A stretch of DNA of 64,000 nt, taken from Psychrobacter sp. Ps6 (GTDB lineage Bacteria; Pseudomonadota; Gammaproteobacteria; Pseudomonadales; Moraxellaceae). The DNA lies in the NCBI RefSeq assembly GCF_022129235.1, contig NZ_JADQAI010000003.1:62001-126000 (forward strand). The letters are read 5' to 3'. The notes beneath the pieces are model-generated. The model saw only the letters and a program-made list of their open reading frames with translations. It searched no databases and was not told the DNA's origin. Below are positions 37,363 to 47,437 of the stretch, piece by piece (position 1 is the stretch's first letter; the number at the start of each line of letters is the position of its first letter). The position numbers were made by a program, and so were the translations under genes.

Positions 37363-37800
37363 TTACTTTAAAACTTTTAAACCTGCTTTGTTATCACGCT
37401 TCGGTTTAGGTGCGGTAGCAGGTTTTTTACTAGCAATCGGTGCGTCGTCGTCTTCTGGTACATAGTTATCATATTCTTTTGGATCAAAGAACATCCCTTG
37501 CGAATTTTCTTTAGCATAAATGCCCATTACTGCAGTGAGCGGTACCCAAATCTCCTGTGAGACGCCACCAAAACGCGCACTAAAATGTATGTAGTCATTT
37601 TCCATACTCATATTACCAGTTGCACGGCTGGCGATATTTAGTACGATACGACCATCTTGCACGTGCTCGGTTGGTATCTGTACGTTATCAGCAGTAGCAT
37701 CGACCATCAGATAAGGCGTCAAGGCGTTGTCTTCTATCCATTGATATAGTGCACGTACCATATAAGGACGGGTAGGTGTAATAGAGGTGGTTTCGCTCAT
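37363..37800 (-). CDS. sspB: ClpXP specificity-enhancing factor SspB
   Basis: A 145-aa adaptor that binds ssrA-tagged proteins and delivers them to ClpXP. The N-terminal dimerisation and tag-binding domain (TRPYMVRALYQWIEDN, RIVLNIASRA, HFSARFGG) is followed by a flexible Pro/Lys/Ala tail ending GLKVLK, the expected ClpX-docking tail. It follows sspA by 132 bases as in E. coli and Pseudomonas. The tmRNA gene that makes its substrate tag is in the same window (12055). Confidence 0.95.
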   Translation of the reverse strand: MSETTSITPTRPYMVRALYQWIEDNALTPYLMVDATADNVQIPTEHVQDGRIVLNIASRATGNMSMENDYIHFSARFGGVSQEIWVPLTAVMGIYAKENSQGMFFDPKEYDNYVPEDDDAPIASKKPATAPKPKRDNKAGLKVLK

Positions 37801-37932
37801 CTAATGATTTCCTATACTAATGATGTTCAATAATGAAAAGATATTTTATTTAGCAAATTATCGCACAATAATTGCAAGTCAATTTCTGTTATATTGGTAC
37901 TTATTCTAAGGCAGCTTCTTATACTTGTCTAA

Positions 37933-38547
37933 TCAACGTACGCTTTTTTGGAAGCTACTACGCTCAAACACTCTCGTTTGATATTCAAATATCGGACGGC
38001 TGATAGCACGTGGCAGCTCAATACCCATTTCATCCAATCGCCATAATAGGGGTGCTAATAACACGTCACACCAACCAAACTCATCGGCCATAAAGTAAGG
38101 CTTATGAGCGAACAGCGGCGACAGAGTAATCAATGAATCACTGAGTTGTTTTTTGGCAACGGCAGCCTGTGCTTTATTAAAACTATCTGGATGTGTGAGG
38201 AGGCGCTTGCCAAGTACGAGCCAATCACGCTGAATGCGCCATGCCAATTGGCGAAACTGTGCACGTTTCTGCGGTGTCTCAGGGAGCAGTTTGTTTGTGT
38301 GATAACGCTCTTCAAGATATTCAAAAATAACATTAATCTCATAAAGCGCAATCTCACGCTGCTGCAATACAGGTAAGGTATGATAGGGATTAAGCTCAGT
38401 TAAGTCTTCAGGGCGCTCAGAGTGCAAGCGCGATAGGTAATACTCTAGTTTTTTTTCTTCAAGTAATAGGCGTACCACATGACTGTCGTAGCCGTCATCA
38501 GCATATAAAATTAGCTGACTACTTGGAATGTCATTCGCATCAATCAT
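37933..38547 (-). CDS. sspA: Stringent starvation protein A
   Basis: A 204-aa glutathione S-transferase-fold protein that binds RNA polymerase and alters transcription in starvation. The N-terminal thioredoxin-like segment (LYADDGYDSHVVRLLLEEK), NPYHTLPVLQ and the YLEERY region fit SspA. It lies between the bc1 operon and sspB in the same direction, a conserved arrangement. Confidence 0.93.
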   Translation of the reverse strand: MIDANDIPSSQLILYADDGYDSHVVRLLLEEKKLEYYLSRLHSERPEDLTELNPYHTLPVLQQREIALYEINVIFEYLEERYHTNKLLPETPQKRAQFRQLAWRIQRDWLVLGKRLLTHPDSFNKAQAAVAKKQLSDSLITLSPLFAHKPYFMADEFGWCDVLLAPLLWRLDEMGIELPRAISRPIFEYQTRVFERSSFQKSVR

Positions 38548-38682
38548 GAAAGCCTAATGTTAAGAGTAAAGGTTGTCATCGTAAACAAACTCGCAACGTT
38601 TATCAAGGTAGTGTGCGTAAACATTAGCGCTGAATGGCTTATTTTCCGGCTTATCTGGTATTTCAGCTTAATGTCAAAGCAC

Positions 38683-38716
38683 AAAAAAAGGCACTACCGA
38701 AGTAGTGCCTTTTTTA
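38683..38716 (-). terminator. Terminator of the petABC operon
   Basis: AAAAAGGCACTAC pairs with GTAGTGCCTTTTT around a short loop; on the minus strand a T-run follows, 30 bases beyond the cytochrome c1 stop. Confidence 0.9.
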
Positions 38717-38744
38717 ATTATCAGAACTGTCTGCTAATTATTAC

Positions 38745-39458
38745 TTATTTGACGTCTTTCCAGAATTCTTTGTTCAACAAGTAAACTGGGATGAGTAGTA
38801 CTAACAAGAATAAAATAACAAAGAAACCAATGACTTGACGGTCGTGACGAGCAGGCTCACCCATCCAAGCCATAAAGTTGACTAAGTCACCAACTTCAGA
38901 TTCAAATTCTTCTTGGCTTAGCTCTTCTTGCATATTATGCAATACGTGGGGCATAGCAGCATTGGCCAGTACTAAGTTGTTAGCGCCCCAAGGACGACTT
39001 GGATCTTCATAGAATGATAATAGGTATGTGTATACCCAGTCATCACCGCGCAGTCTCGTCTCAAGTGACAGATCAGGAGGTGCAGCACCAAACCAAGACG
39101 CTTGAACCTCAGGGTCTATCTCAGCAGTAATGTGGTCACCGATTTGATCGGTGGTAACCATCAAATACTTTTCAACCAACTCAGGCGGTATCTCTAAATC
39201 TTGTGCAATACGCGAGTGACGAACATACTTGGCTGAGTGGCACCCAGCACAGTAGTTCATAAAGATTTTCGCGCCGTTCTGTAGTGAGCCTTTATTGGTA
39301 AAATCAATTGGGGCTGTACTACAGGCCAAATGCTCATCAACACCTTCAGCATTAGTAAACGTACCACAACCACTGCCTTCAGCCATTGCTGTACCAGCAG
39401 TCAAGGTCAATGCCGCGCCTAAGCCTAGACCCGCTAGGGATTTGATTAGCGTGCTCAT
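38745..39458 (-). CDS. petC: Cytochrome c1 of the bc1 complex
   Basis: A 237-aa membrane-anchored c-type cytochrome, third gene of the ubiquinol-cytochrome c reductase operon. It has a signal peptide (residues ~1-26), one heme site (CAGCH) and a C-terminal membrane anchor (VIGFFVILFLLVLLIPVYLL). Its ATG overlaps the petB stop codon by one base (TAATG), so translation is coupled. Confidence 0.97.
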   Translation of the reverse strand: MSTLIKSLAGLGLGAALTLTAGTAMAEGSGCGTFTNAEGVDEHLACSTAPIDFTNKGSLQNGAKIFMNYCAGCHSAKYVRHSRIAQDLEIPPELVEKYLMVTTDQIGDHITAEIDPEVQASWFGAAPPDLSLETRLRGDDWVYTYLLSFYEDPSRPWGANNLVLANAAMPHVLHNMQEELSQEEFESEVGDLVNFMAWMGEPARHDRQVIGFFVILFLLVLLIPVYLLNKEFWKDVK

Positions 39459-40684
39459 TAGTGACCTCCGGTAACGCGTTCTGGTGGCTGTTTACACTTC
39501 TCGATGGCAGTGTAAAACGGCATCAGTAAGAAGAATAAGAAATATAGAATCGTGAATACACGAGCCATAATAGTCGCAGTTGGCGTTGCAGGTGTCGCAC
39601 CTAAATAGCCAAGTACGATAAAGCTAATAGCAAAGACAGTTAGTGCAATCTTAGACAAGATACCTTTGTAGCGTATTGAGCGTACAGGTGATCTGTCGAG
39701 CCACGGTATCAAGAATAGTACAGCGATGGCCGCACCCATGGCGATGACACCGCCCAGCTTACTTGGAACCGCACGCAAGATAGCGTAGAAAGGCGTGTAG
39801 TACCATACTGGTGCAATATGCGCTGGTGTTTTCAGTGAGTTCGCTGTCTCAAAGTTTGGTGGCTCAAGGAAGAAACCGCCGCCTTCAGGGAAGAAGAACA
39901 CCACCGCAAAGAAACAGATAAAGAATACTACAATACCTACCATATCATGCACAGTGTAGTATGGATGGAATTCGATACCGTCTAATGGTACGCCATTTTT
40001 GTCTTTTAGCTTCTTAATATCGATACCATCAGGGTTGTTAGAACCTACATGGTGCAATGCGACAATGTGCATGAAGACCAAGCCCACAAGGACCAATGGA
40101 ATAGCGACAACGTGTAGCGCAAAGAAGCGGTTTAGGGTGATACCTGAGATGATATAGTCACCACGTACCCACTCAGCAAGACCGTCACCGATTACCGGCA
40201 GCGCCGCAGGAAGGTTTAAGATAACCTGAGCACCCCAAAATGACATGTTGCCCCAAGGGAGTAGGTATCCAAAGAAACCTTCGGCCATAAGAGCCAAATA
40301 GATGCCCATACCGATGAGCCAAATAAGCTCACGAGGTTTTTGATATGAGCCGTAGAGCAGTGCTCTAAACATATGCAAATACACCACGACAAAGAACGCT
40401 GAGGCGCCAGTCGAGTGCATATAACGGATGAGCCAACCGCCTTTGACATCACGCATGATGTATTCTACAGACGCAAATGCGCCCTCGGCACTAGGATTGT
40501 ACATCATCGTCAGCCAAATACCAGTCACCAACTGGTTGACCAGTACAACCATTGACAATACGCCAAAGAAGTACCAAAAGTTAAAGTTCTTTGGTGCGTA
40601 GTACTTTGACATGTGGTATTCGTAGGTTTCAGTCGCTGGAAAACGCGCGTCCACCCAATGCATTAACTTTTTACCCATACTCAT
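39458..40684 (-). CDS. petB: Cytochrome b of the bc1 complex
   Basis: A 408-aa integral membrane protein with about eight helices that carries two b hemes. Family segments GGWLIRYMHSTGASAFF, GFFGYLLPWGNMSFWGA and the PEWYY-type motif (here APVWYYTPFYAILRAVP) are present. Start chosen at 40684 because GGGAGG lies six bases upstream and it directly follows the petA stop; a start at 40699 would overlap petA. Confidence 0.97.
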   Translation of the reverse strand: MSMGKKLMHWVDARFPATETYEYHMSKYYAPKNFNFWYFFGVLSMVVLVNQLVTGIWLTMMYNPSAEGAFASVEYIMRDVKGGWLIRYMHSTGASAFFVVVYLHMFRALLYGSYQKPRELIWLIGMGIYLALMAEGFFGYLLPWGNMSFWGAQVILNLPAALPVIGDGLAEWVRGDYIISGITLNRFFALHVVAIPLVLVGLVFMHIVALHHVGSNNPDGIDIKKLKDKNGVPLDGIEFHPYYTVHDMVGIVVFFICFFAVVFFFPEGGGFFLEPPNFETANSLKTPAHIAPVWYYTPFYAILRAVPSKLGGVIAMGAAIAVLFLIPWLDRSPVRSIRYKGILSKIALTVFAISFIVLGYLGATPATPTATIMARVFTILYFLFFLLMPFYTAIEKCKQPPERVTGGH

Positions 40685-40685
40685 G

Positions 40686-41270
40686 TTAAGCCTCCCCAAC
40701 CGTCAAAATGGTACCATCCATACCATATTCTGGAACGGGTAAATTAAGCGGTGCAGGAACGCCACTATATACGCGGCCTGCTAAGTCATATTTTGACCCG
40801 TGGCACGGACAGAAAAACCCGCCGTACCAATCATTGCCACCTAAATCCACCGCGCCCACATCAGGACGGTAGTTTGGTGCACAGCCTAAATGAGTACAAA
40901 CGCCTTCCACAACCAATACGGTTGGTTCTATCGAGCGAGTAGGGTTTTTGCAATATTCTGGCTGTAGAGACGCATCAGACTCAGGATCAGATAATAAAGG
41001 CGTAACTGATTCTAGTCCTGCGACCATGTCTTCTGTGCGTTTAACGACATAAATAGGTTTGCCACGGTATTTGACAACAATCATTTGTCCATCTTCGATA
41101 GCACCAATATCTTGGGTTACTGCAGCCCCTGCAGCCTCAGCTTTAGCGCTTGGGTACCAAGAACGGACAAAAGGTGTCGCCACGGCAGCTACCCCAGCTG
41201 CACCAATCGCGGCAGTTGAGGCAATAAGAACTCTACGGCGTTGTACATTAACGCCTTCGGCTTGGCTCAT
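40686..41270 (-). CDS. petA: Rieske iron-sulfur subunit of the bc1 complex
   Basis: A 194-aa Rieske protein, first gene of the operon. A twin-arginine motif (RRRVLIAST) and hydrophobic segment form the N-terminal signal/anchor. The [2Fe-2S] ligands are in CTHLGC and CPCHGS. Length is typical. The expected promoter lies in the 500-base gap upstream. Confidence 0.97.
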   Translation of the reverse strand: MSQAEGVNVQRRRVLIASTAAIGAAGVAAVATPFVRSWYPSAKAEAAGAAVTQDIGAIEDGQMIVVKYRGKPIYVVKRTEDMVAGLESVTPLLSDPESDASLQPEYCKNPTRSIEPTVLVVEGVCTHLGCAPNYRPDVGAVDLGGNDWYGGFFCPCHGSKYDLAGRVYSGVPAPLNLPVPEYGMDGTILTVGEA

Positions 41271-41785
41271 TAATACTTCCTCCAGGTGAATGAAATGGGA
41301 TTATCCCACACTGGGTTTGTGGCTTAGAAAATATACAATATCAAGCCACTTTAGCTGTGCCTAATTTTGCTAATTGTTACTATTCTAAGCTATTTCGGTG
41401 ATAAAATAAATTATTGCGTTAAAAATAAAGCAACCTTAATAGGGCATATTAGGGGGTTGAATATGATAACCATATTAAAACAGTCGGATTATCAATGTTT
41501 AACGCCAACTTTGCTTTTATAGGGATTGTAAATGTCATGACCTTATAATTAATAAGGATTTTTCAGCAATAGCGAATGATACTTGAAATTACGAAAATGT
41601 TCACTAACTTTCACCATCTCACTACTGGATAAAACGAATATCACCACTCTATATATAATAAAGTGGTGATGCTTTCAGAATAATTAATAATGCTTTATCA
41701 GACTATCAGAAACTTGTTTATCGAAATACGCAATGCAAAGTACATATGCGATATTCTAATAAATGTGGCTAGAGAAGTGCCATTA
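41271..41785. other. Gap upstream of the bc1 operon, with hairpin
   Basis: 515 noncoding bases. A nine-base-pair hairpin at 41640-41670 (ATCACCACT with AGTGGTGAT) lies about 115 bases beyond the uup stop codon and may end that transcript, although no strong T-run follows. The rest should hold the petA promoter. Confidence 0.5.
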
Positions 41786-43726
41786 TTAGTCTTCAAGCTC
41801 GCTCCAACGCTCAAGCTTACTCATCATTTCATCTTCGATGGCCAACAAGCGCTCACTTGCGGCTGTCGCTGCATCAAAGTCGGTATTAAACCAAGAGCCA
41901 TCAGCCAATTTTTCTTGTAGTTGAGTTTGTTCGGCTTCGAGTGCGGCGATTTCTTTGGGTAAGCTATCTAGCTCGCGCTGCTCATTGAAGTTGAGCTTTT
42001 TGGCGGCTTTATTTGGCTTCCCAGCGTCAGCTTTATTGGCTGATTTTGACGCTTTAGTATTGCTAACGGGTGCTTTTGCGGCGCGCGCGGCTTCCTCGCG
42101 GTTTTTTTGTATCAAGTACTCTTGATAACCGCCGACATACTCTTTGACGATGCCATTGCCATTTTCATCCGTGTCAAATACCCAGGTGGAGGTGACCACA
42201 TTGTCCATAAATGAGCGGTCATGACTGATCAGCAAGATGGTACCGTTAAAGCTGCTGACCGACTCTTCTAATAGCTCAAGGGTGGCCATATCCAAATCGT
42301 TGGTTGGCTCATCAAGTACTAATATGTTGGCAGGTTTTAATAACTGCTTGGCAAGCAATACACGGTTACGCTCACCACCGGACAAGGCTTTGACAGGGGT
42401 ACGTGCACGCTCTGGTGCAAATAAGAAGTCTTGTAAATAGCTCATGATATGTGTCTTGCGACCGCCAACTTCGACAAAGTCAGAACCTTCTGAGACGTTT
42501 TGCGCGACGCTGGCTTCAAGATCTAGCTGATCACGCAGCTGATCAAAAAAGGCAATTTGCAAATTGGTGCCAAGCGTGACGCTGCCGGTCTTGGTGACCT
42601 CGTCATCCGACATATCGAGTAGGGCTTTGATAAGGGTGGTTTTACCAGCACCGTTAGGGCCGACAATACCGATTTTGTCGCCGCGCATAATAGTGGTCGT
42701 AAAGTTGTCAACCAGTACATTACCCTCATATTCAAGGTGCAGGTTTTTGACTTTACAAACGAGCTTGCCGCTTTTTTCGCCTTGACCCATCGTGATGTTT
42801 ACATTACCCACTTGCTCACGGCGTTCGCGGCGCTCTTCACGCAATGCTTTTAGTTCACGGACGCGGCCCTCATTGCGGGTACGGCGAGCTTTGATGCCTT
42901 GACGAATCCAGACTTCTTCTTGCGCCAGTTTTTTATCAAAATTGGCGTTGTTCTTTTCTTCAGCCTGTAATTGTAGCTCTTTTAGCTCTTGATAACGAGC
43001 GTAGCCTTTGGCGCCTTGAGTGACGTCATAGCTGGTCAATTGACCACGGTCAAGCTCTACAATACGAGTCGCAAGCTTATCAACGAATGCTCTATCGTGG
43101 GTGACAAACAGTAGAGTTAGACCTTGCCAATCGAGCAAGAAGCGCTCTAACCACTCAATACTATCAACGTCTAGATGGTTGGTTGGCTCATCAAGTAGGA
43201 GTACATCAGGTTTGGTGACCAGCGCACGAGCAAGTAATACGCGGCGCTTACGACCACCAGAGAGTGATGACAAATCATCTTCCGGATCAAGTCCCATTGT
43301 TGTGATCAGACGCATGGCATCACGTTCTAAGTCCCAGCCATGGACGGCGTCGATATCATGCTGCAAGGTCGCCATGTGCTCGCAAGCGTCCATGTCGCCA
43401 TTGGCGCACATCTCCACTTGCTTATTATAATTGATCAGCAGCTCAGCTGTGCGGCGGCTACCGCCCATGACGATATCGAGTATGCGTCCGCTCGACTCGG
43501 GGACGTCTTGCTCAAGCATCGCAACACGCATACTGCTGTTGGTGATGATCTCACCACTATCTGGCTGCAATGAGCCATTAATCAGTTTGAATAAGGTGGA
43601 TTTACCTTCGCCATTGCGGCCAATCAAACACACACGCTCGCCTGAATTGATAGAAAAATCAATACCATCAAGAACAGGCGCGACGCCAAACGCTAAGTGA
43701 ATGTCTTTTAAATGAATCAGTGCCAT
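41786..43726 (-). CDS. uup: ABC-F family ATPase Uup
   Basis: A 646-aa soluble protein with two ATPase domains and no membrane segment. Walker A motifs are GRNGEGKST and GPNGAGKTT, the signatures LSGGRKRR and LSGGERNR, and Walker B segments LLLDEPTNHLD and LVLDEPTNDLD. A charged Lys/Ala-rich linker leads to a C-terminal coiled coil (~575-645) typical of Uup. ABC-F proteins act on ribosomes or DNA-related structures; Uup affects transposon excision in E. coli. The start MALIHLKDIHLAFG was chosen over an upstream ATG at 43771 by family similarity. Confidence 0.92.
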   Translation of the reverse strand: MALIHLKDIHLAFGVAPVLDGIDFSINSGERVCLIGRNGEGKSTLFKLINGSLQPDSGEIITNSSMRVAMLEQDVPESSGRILDIVMGGSRRTAELLINYNKQVEMCANGDMDACEHMATLQHDIDAVHGWDLERDAMRLITTMGLDPEDDLSSLSGGRKRRVLLARALVTKPDVLLLDEPTNHLDVDSIEWLERFLLDWQGLTLLFVTHDRAFVDKLATRIVELDRGQLTSYDVTQGAKGYARYQELKELQLQAEEKNNANFDKKLAQEEVWIRQGIKARRTRNEGRVRELKALREERRERREQVGNVNITMGQGEKSGKLVCKVKNLHLEYEGNVLVDNFTTTIMRGDKIGIVGPNGAGKTTLIKALLDMSDDEVTKTGSVTLGTNLQIAFFDQLRDQLDLEASVAQNVSEGSDFVEVGGRKTHIMSYLQDFLFAPERARTPVKALSGGERNRVLLAKQLLKPANILVLDEPTNDLDMATLELLEESVSSFNGTILLISHDRSFMDNVVTSTWVFDTDENGNGIVKEYVGGYQEYLIQKNREEAARAAKAPVSNTKASKSANKADAGKPNKAAKKLNFNEQRELDSLPKEIAALEAEQTQLQEKLADGSWFNTDFDAATAASERLLAIEDEMMSKLERWSELED

Positions 43727-43966
43727 AGAGTATCTTAAGCTTATATAATAGTGAGGTAGGGGTTGTTGCAAAATTGCCAGCAGTATAACATGCCACCGCG
43801 CAACTGTAGTGCGAGTAAATCGTTTTATCAGTACTATTTATAGCTTTTATTCATAGCGGCTATTTTTTGTTTAGCATGATGGATTTAATGATGCCACTTA
43901 GGTTTTGTCACCTATTTTACTTGATAAACCTTTCAGCCTTATATTTACGATACTTTAGAGAAAAAT

Positions 43967-44224
43967 ATGAATCAATCTAATAACAAAGATGCTGCTGCGA
44001 GCATACAAGACGACTTGCAAACCCAAGTAATTGATCTGCAAATGAATGTAGCGCACCTTGAGATTACAGTAGAAAGGCTTGATGAGGTGATCGCACGTCA
44101 AGATAAAGATATTCAGACATTACAGCGTCAGCTACAACTGATTTATAAGCAAATAGAAAATCAAGACCCAGAGAGTGGTATTGCCCCATTTGATGTGATG
44201 GCGGATAGACCACCACATTACTGA
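43967..44224 (+). CDS. slyX: SlyX family protein
   Basis: An 85-aa coiled-coil protein (heptad-like Leu/Ile/Val pattern, residues ~15-65) ending in the RPPHY tail that marks SlyX. Function of the family is unknown. Confidence 0.88.
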   Translation: MNQSNNKDAAASIQDDLQTQVIDLQMNVAHLEITVERLDEVIARQDKDIQTLQRQLQLIYKQIENQDPESGIAPFDVMADRPPHY

Positions 44225-44443
44225 AAAATAATAGCAAGTAAGATAACCAATAGTAAATAGTCGCAATATGTATATTTTTAGATAAAGGTACCCTTTGGTG
44301 ACTTAATAGTCATAATATGGAAATAATGTATTTTGGCAGTTGTTTTAGTGTTAAAAAATCTTTACTATCTTCCACCTCGGATGCTGCTTACTTAAGAGAA
44401 TTAAGTAAAGCAGTAAAACAATGCGGATGTTTGGAGATGTAAA
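44225..44443 (+). promoter_or_regulatory. Upstream region of FadL paralog 1 with shared element
   Basis: Contains GTTGTTTTAGTG at 44339-44350, which recurs exactly at 45896-45907 ahead of paralog 2, in each case followed by TyAAAAA and then about 100-130 bases before the ATG. Both genes also share TTGGAGAT directly before their start. This may be a duplicated promoter or operator. Confidence 0.55.
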
Positions 44444-45655
44444 ATGCGCGCCACCTTTCACTTAAAAACTCTTGCAGTAGCTGTTGCTGCTCTATCTGTC
44501 GCTAGCGCTGCTAGTGCTGCTGGTCTTGACCGTTCAGGCCAAGATGTCACCGCATTCCTACAAGATGGTACTTATGCTGAAGCTGTCTATACCTATATCG
44601 ATGCGGACGTGACGGGTAAAGATACTTCAGGTAATAAGATTGATGATATCGCAGAGTCTTATGACTTTTTCCGTTATGGCGTAAAAGCAGACATCAACGA
44701 CACGTTTAGTGTTGGCGTCTTATATGATGAGCCTTTTGGCGCAGCCGCTGACTATACTGGTGATAATAACTTTGTAAATGCAAACGGTGAGGGTACTAAC
44801 GTAGAAGTACGTACAGAGAGTATTACTGGTATCCTTGGTGCGAAGTTTGGTCAAAATAAAAACTTCCAAGTATACGGTGGCCCAGTTGCTCAGCGCGTAA
44901 AGGCAGATGTAAAGCTACGCGGTCCTGCTTATGAAGCTGCGAACGGTTACACTACGAATATTAATGCTGATCAAGATTACGGTTATATCGCAGGCGTAGC
45001 TTATAGCAAGCCTGAAATTGCGTTAAAAGCATCATTAACATACCGATCGGAAATCGAACATAACGCTCAAGCATCTGAAATTTATCCTGTTGTAGGTTCT
45101 GGTCTTATACCAGCTCCTGTGGTTTCTGCACTTGGTCTGTCAACAAACAGAGTTGATAGTATTGAAATAACTACGCCTGAATCAGTGAACTTTGATTTTC
45201 AAACTGGCATCAACCCTACAACCCTAGCGACTGCCAAAGTACGTTGGGTACCATGGAGTGATTTTGCTATCGTACCATCACTATATAACGATGTTAGCAA
45301 GATTTCGACTCAGGATGATAAGGGGTTAGCGTTAGTTAGCTATGATGACGACCAATGGCAAGTAGAGCTAGGATTGGCTAAGCGTGTCGCGCCAGCACTT
45401 GCTATCAGTGGTACTGTTGGTTGGGATAGTGGTGCAGGTGACCCAGTCACCTCATTAGGTCCTATCGAAGGCTATTATAGTGCTGGTCTTGGCGCGAAAT
45501 ATAATGTGACCGAAAACTGGGCGATATCTGCTGGCGGTAAATACTTATGGTTCGGTGATGCCAAAGGTCAAATCCCAACTAAGACGATCGTTAGTGATTT
45601 CGAAAGTAACGATGGTTTTGTATTGGGTGTAAAGGTATCTTACCAAGCTCAGTAA
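44444..45655 (+). CDS. FadL/OmpP1-type outer-membrane protein 1
   Basis: A 403-aa outer-membrane beta-barrel of the FadL (OMPP1/TodX) family that imports long-chain fatty acids or other hydrophobic compounds. A signal peptide (~1-25, ending ASAASA) precedes mature AGLDRSGQD. The segments NFDFQTGINPTTLATAKVRW and SAGGKYLWFGDAKGQIP are family-like, and the protein ends in an aromatic-rich strand. It is a tandem paralog of the protein at 46027, the two being closely related except in extracellular-loop insertions. Confidence 0.9.
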   Translation: MRATFHLKTLAVAVAALSVASAASAAGLDRSGQDVTAFLQDGTYAEAVYTYIDADVTGKDTSGNKIDDIAESYDFFRYGVKADINDTFSVGVLYDEPFGAAADYTGDNNFVNANGEGTNVEVRTESITGILGAKFGQNKNFQVYGGPVAQRVKADVKLRGPAYEAANGYTTNINADQDYGYIAGVAYSKPEIALKASLTYRSEIEHNAQASEIYPVVGSGLIPAPVVSALGLSTNRVDSIEITTPESVNFDFQTGINPTTLATAKVRWVPWSDFAIVPSLYNDVSKISTQDDKGLALVSYDDDQWQVELGLAKRVAPALAISGTVGWDSGAGDPVTSLGPIEGYYSAGLGAKYNVTENWAISAGGKYLWFGDAKGQIPTKTIVSDFESNDGFVLGVKVSYQAQ

Positions 45656-45693
45656 ATCACAAATAAATTATGTGATACTGTTTGCTACTAATA

Positions 45694-45726
45694 TAAAAAA
45701 GCGATCCTTTAAGGGTCGCTTTTTTA
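45694..45726 (+). terminator. Terminator after FadL paralog 1
   Basis: AAAAAAGCGA-CC pairs with GG-TCGCTTTTTT (one G-T pair), followed by T-run. Confidence 0.85.
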
Positions 45727-46026
45727 TTATGTGTTTTTAAAAATCACATTTAACAGACTATAGGTAAAAATATTTATTTTCTGGCTATAGACCTTACCGT
45801 AAAAATCACATTAAAGACAAAAAGTAAACCACAGTATTTTATTTATATCTTATATGTACTGTTCAGTCATAATTGAGAAATAAAGCACTTTTAATGTTGT
45901 TTTAGTGTCAAAAAGACATTAGTATTCAACTTAGGACAAAACTTTAGTAATATCAATATCGAGCATAGCAATGCTACATAATGGTTATTAAAGTATTAAT
46001 ACAACAAGGATCGTTGGAGATACACA
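45727..46026 (+). promoter_or_regulatory. Upstream region of FadL paralog 2 with shared element
   Basis: 300 noncoding bases; the copy of GTTGTTTTAGTG at 45896-45907 matches that ahead of paralog 1. The terminator between the genes means paralog 2 needs its own promoter, consistent with this repeat. Confidence 0.5.
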
Positions 46027-47382
46027 ATGCGCACTACCTTTCATTTGAAAACCCTTGCAGTAGCTATTGCTACTCTTTCTTTCGCTAGCGTAACCAACGC
46101 TGCTGGTCTTGATCGTTCAGGTCAAGATGTCACTGCTTTTTTTCAAGATGGCACTTACGCTGAAGCGGTCTATACTTATATTGATGCTGATGTAAGCGGC
46201 TACGATAGTGCGAATGTCAACCCTGGTCAAAATGACTATGAGCGCGGCAATAAAACGGGCGACATTGCTGAATCTTATGACTTCTTCCGCTATGGCGTAA
46301 AAACTGATATCAACGACACGTTCAGTGTGGGTGTACTATATGATGAGCCTTTTGGTGCTGCTGCTGAATACACGCAAAGTAATTTTGTGGCAAGCAATAA
46401 TCCTCAAGCTTCAGGAGGCGAATTGGTAGGTGATGGTGTAGACCCACAGACTGCAGGTGCTATAGCATTAGCTGAGTCAGCCACTGCAGGCGAGAATACT
46501 AACGTTGAAGTTCGTAGCCAAAGTTTGACTGGTATTTTGGGAATGAAATTCGGTGCCAATAAAAACTTCCAAATTTATGGTGGTCCAGTTGCTCAGCGTA
46601 TCCAATCTGAAACCAAATTGCGTGGCTTAGCTTATGGGCCTGCTAGTGGTTATACCTCAAACAGCAATCCTGATATGGATTATGGTTATATCGCAGGTAT
46701 TGCCTATAGCAAGCCTGAAATTGCTCTAAAAGCAGCGTTGACTTATCGTTCTGAGATTGACCATGATATAGATATCTCTGAGAATTATCCTATAGCAGGT
46801 ATTTTGGCTCAAGGAGCTGCTTTGCAGCAAGGAGCGACTCCAGCACAGGCAGCGGCTATAGGGGCTGCGGCTGCTAACCGGAACAGTAATTATGAGATTA
46901 CAACCCCTAAATCAGTCAACTTTGATTTCCAGACTGGTATTAATCCGACTACTTTAGCAACGGCAAAAGTACGCTGGGTACCTTGGAGCGATTTTGTCAT
47001 CACACCACCATTATATAATGACGTTAGTAAACGTAATTACGGCCCTGATGGTTTGGACTTGGTTGAATACGAAGATGACCAATGGCAAGTGGAGCTTGGT
47101 CTTGCCAAGCGTGTTGCACCAGCACTTGCTATCAGTGGTACTGTGGGTTGGGATAGTGGTGCTGGTGATCCAACAACGTCGTTAGGTCCTGTCGATGGCT
47201 ATTACAGCGTCGGTCTTGGTGCCAAATACAACGTGACGGAAAACTGGGCCGTGTCGGCTGGTGGTAAATACTTATGGTTCGGTGATGCAAAAGGTCGTCT
47301 ACCTAGTGGAAAAATCGTTGGTGATTTCCAAGATAATGATGGTTATATTGCTGGTTTAAAGATTTCTTATCAAGGAAAGTAG
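46027..47382 (+). CDS. FadL/OmpP1-type outer-membrane protein 2
   Basis: A 451-aa paralog of the protein at 44444, with the same signal peptide type and core. It is longer by about 48 residues, through insertions after residue ~55 (GYDSANVNPGQNDYERGN region), around ~120-150 (VASNNPQASGGELVGDG region), and around ~255-285 (an Ala/Gln-rich stretch). These are probably surface loops. Its start is preceded by GGAG. The pair may differ in ligand range. Confidence 0.9.
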   Translation: MRTTFHLKTLAVAIATLSFASVTNAAGLDRSGQDVTAFFQDGTYAEAVYTYIDADVSGYDSANVNPGQNDYERGNKTGDIAESYDFFRYGVKTDINDTFSVGVLYDEPFGAAAEYTQSNFVASNNPQASGGELVGDGVDPQTAGAIALAESATAGENTNVEVRSQSLTGILGMKFGANKNFQIYGGPVAQRIQSETKLRGLAYGPASGYTSNSNPDMDYGYIAGIAYSKPEIALKAALTYRSEIDHDIDISENYPIAGILAQGAALQQGATPAQAAAIGAAAANRNSNYEITTPKSVNFDFQTGINPTTLATAKVRWVPWSDFVITPPLYNDVSKRNYGPDGLDLVEYEDDQWQVELGLAKRVAPALAISGTVGWDSGAGDPTTSLGPVDGYYSVGLGAKYNVTENWAVSAGGKYLWFGDAKGRLPSGKIVGDFQDNDGYIAGLKISYQGK

Positions 47383-47407
47383 CTTCCTTATATAACTGTT
47401 AGATAAT

Positions 47408-47437
47408 AAAAAGCGGCCTATCATAGGTCGCTTTTTT
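47408..47437 (+). terminator. Terminator after FadL paralog 2
   Basis: AAAAAGCGgCCTA pairs with TAGGtCGCTTTTT; T-run follows. Confidence 0.85.
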
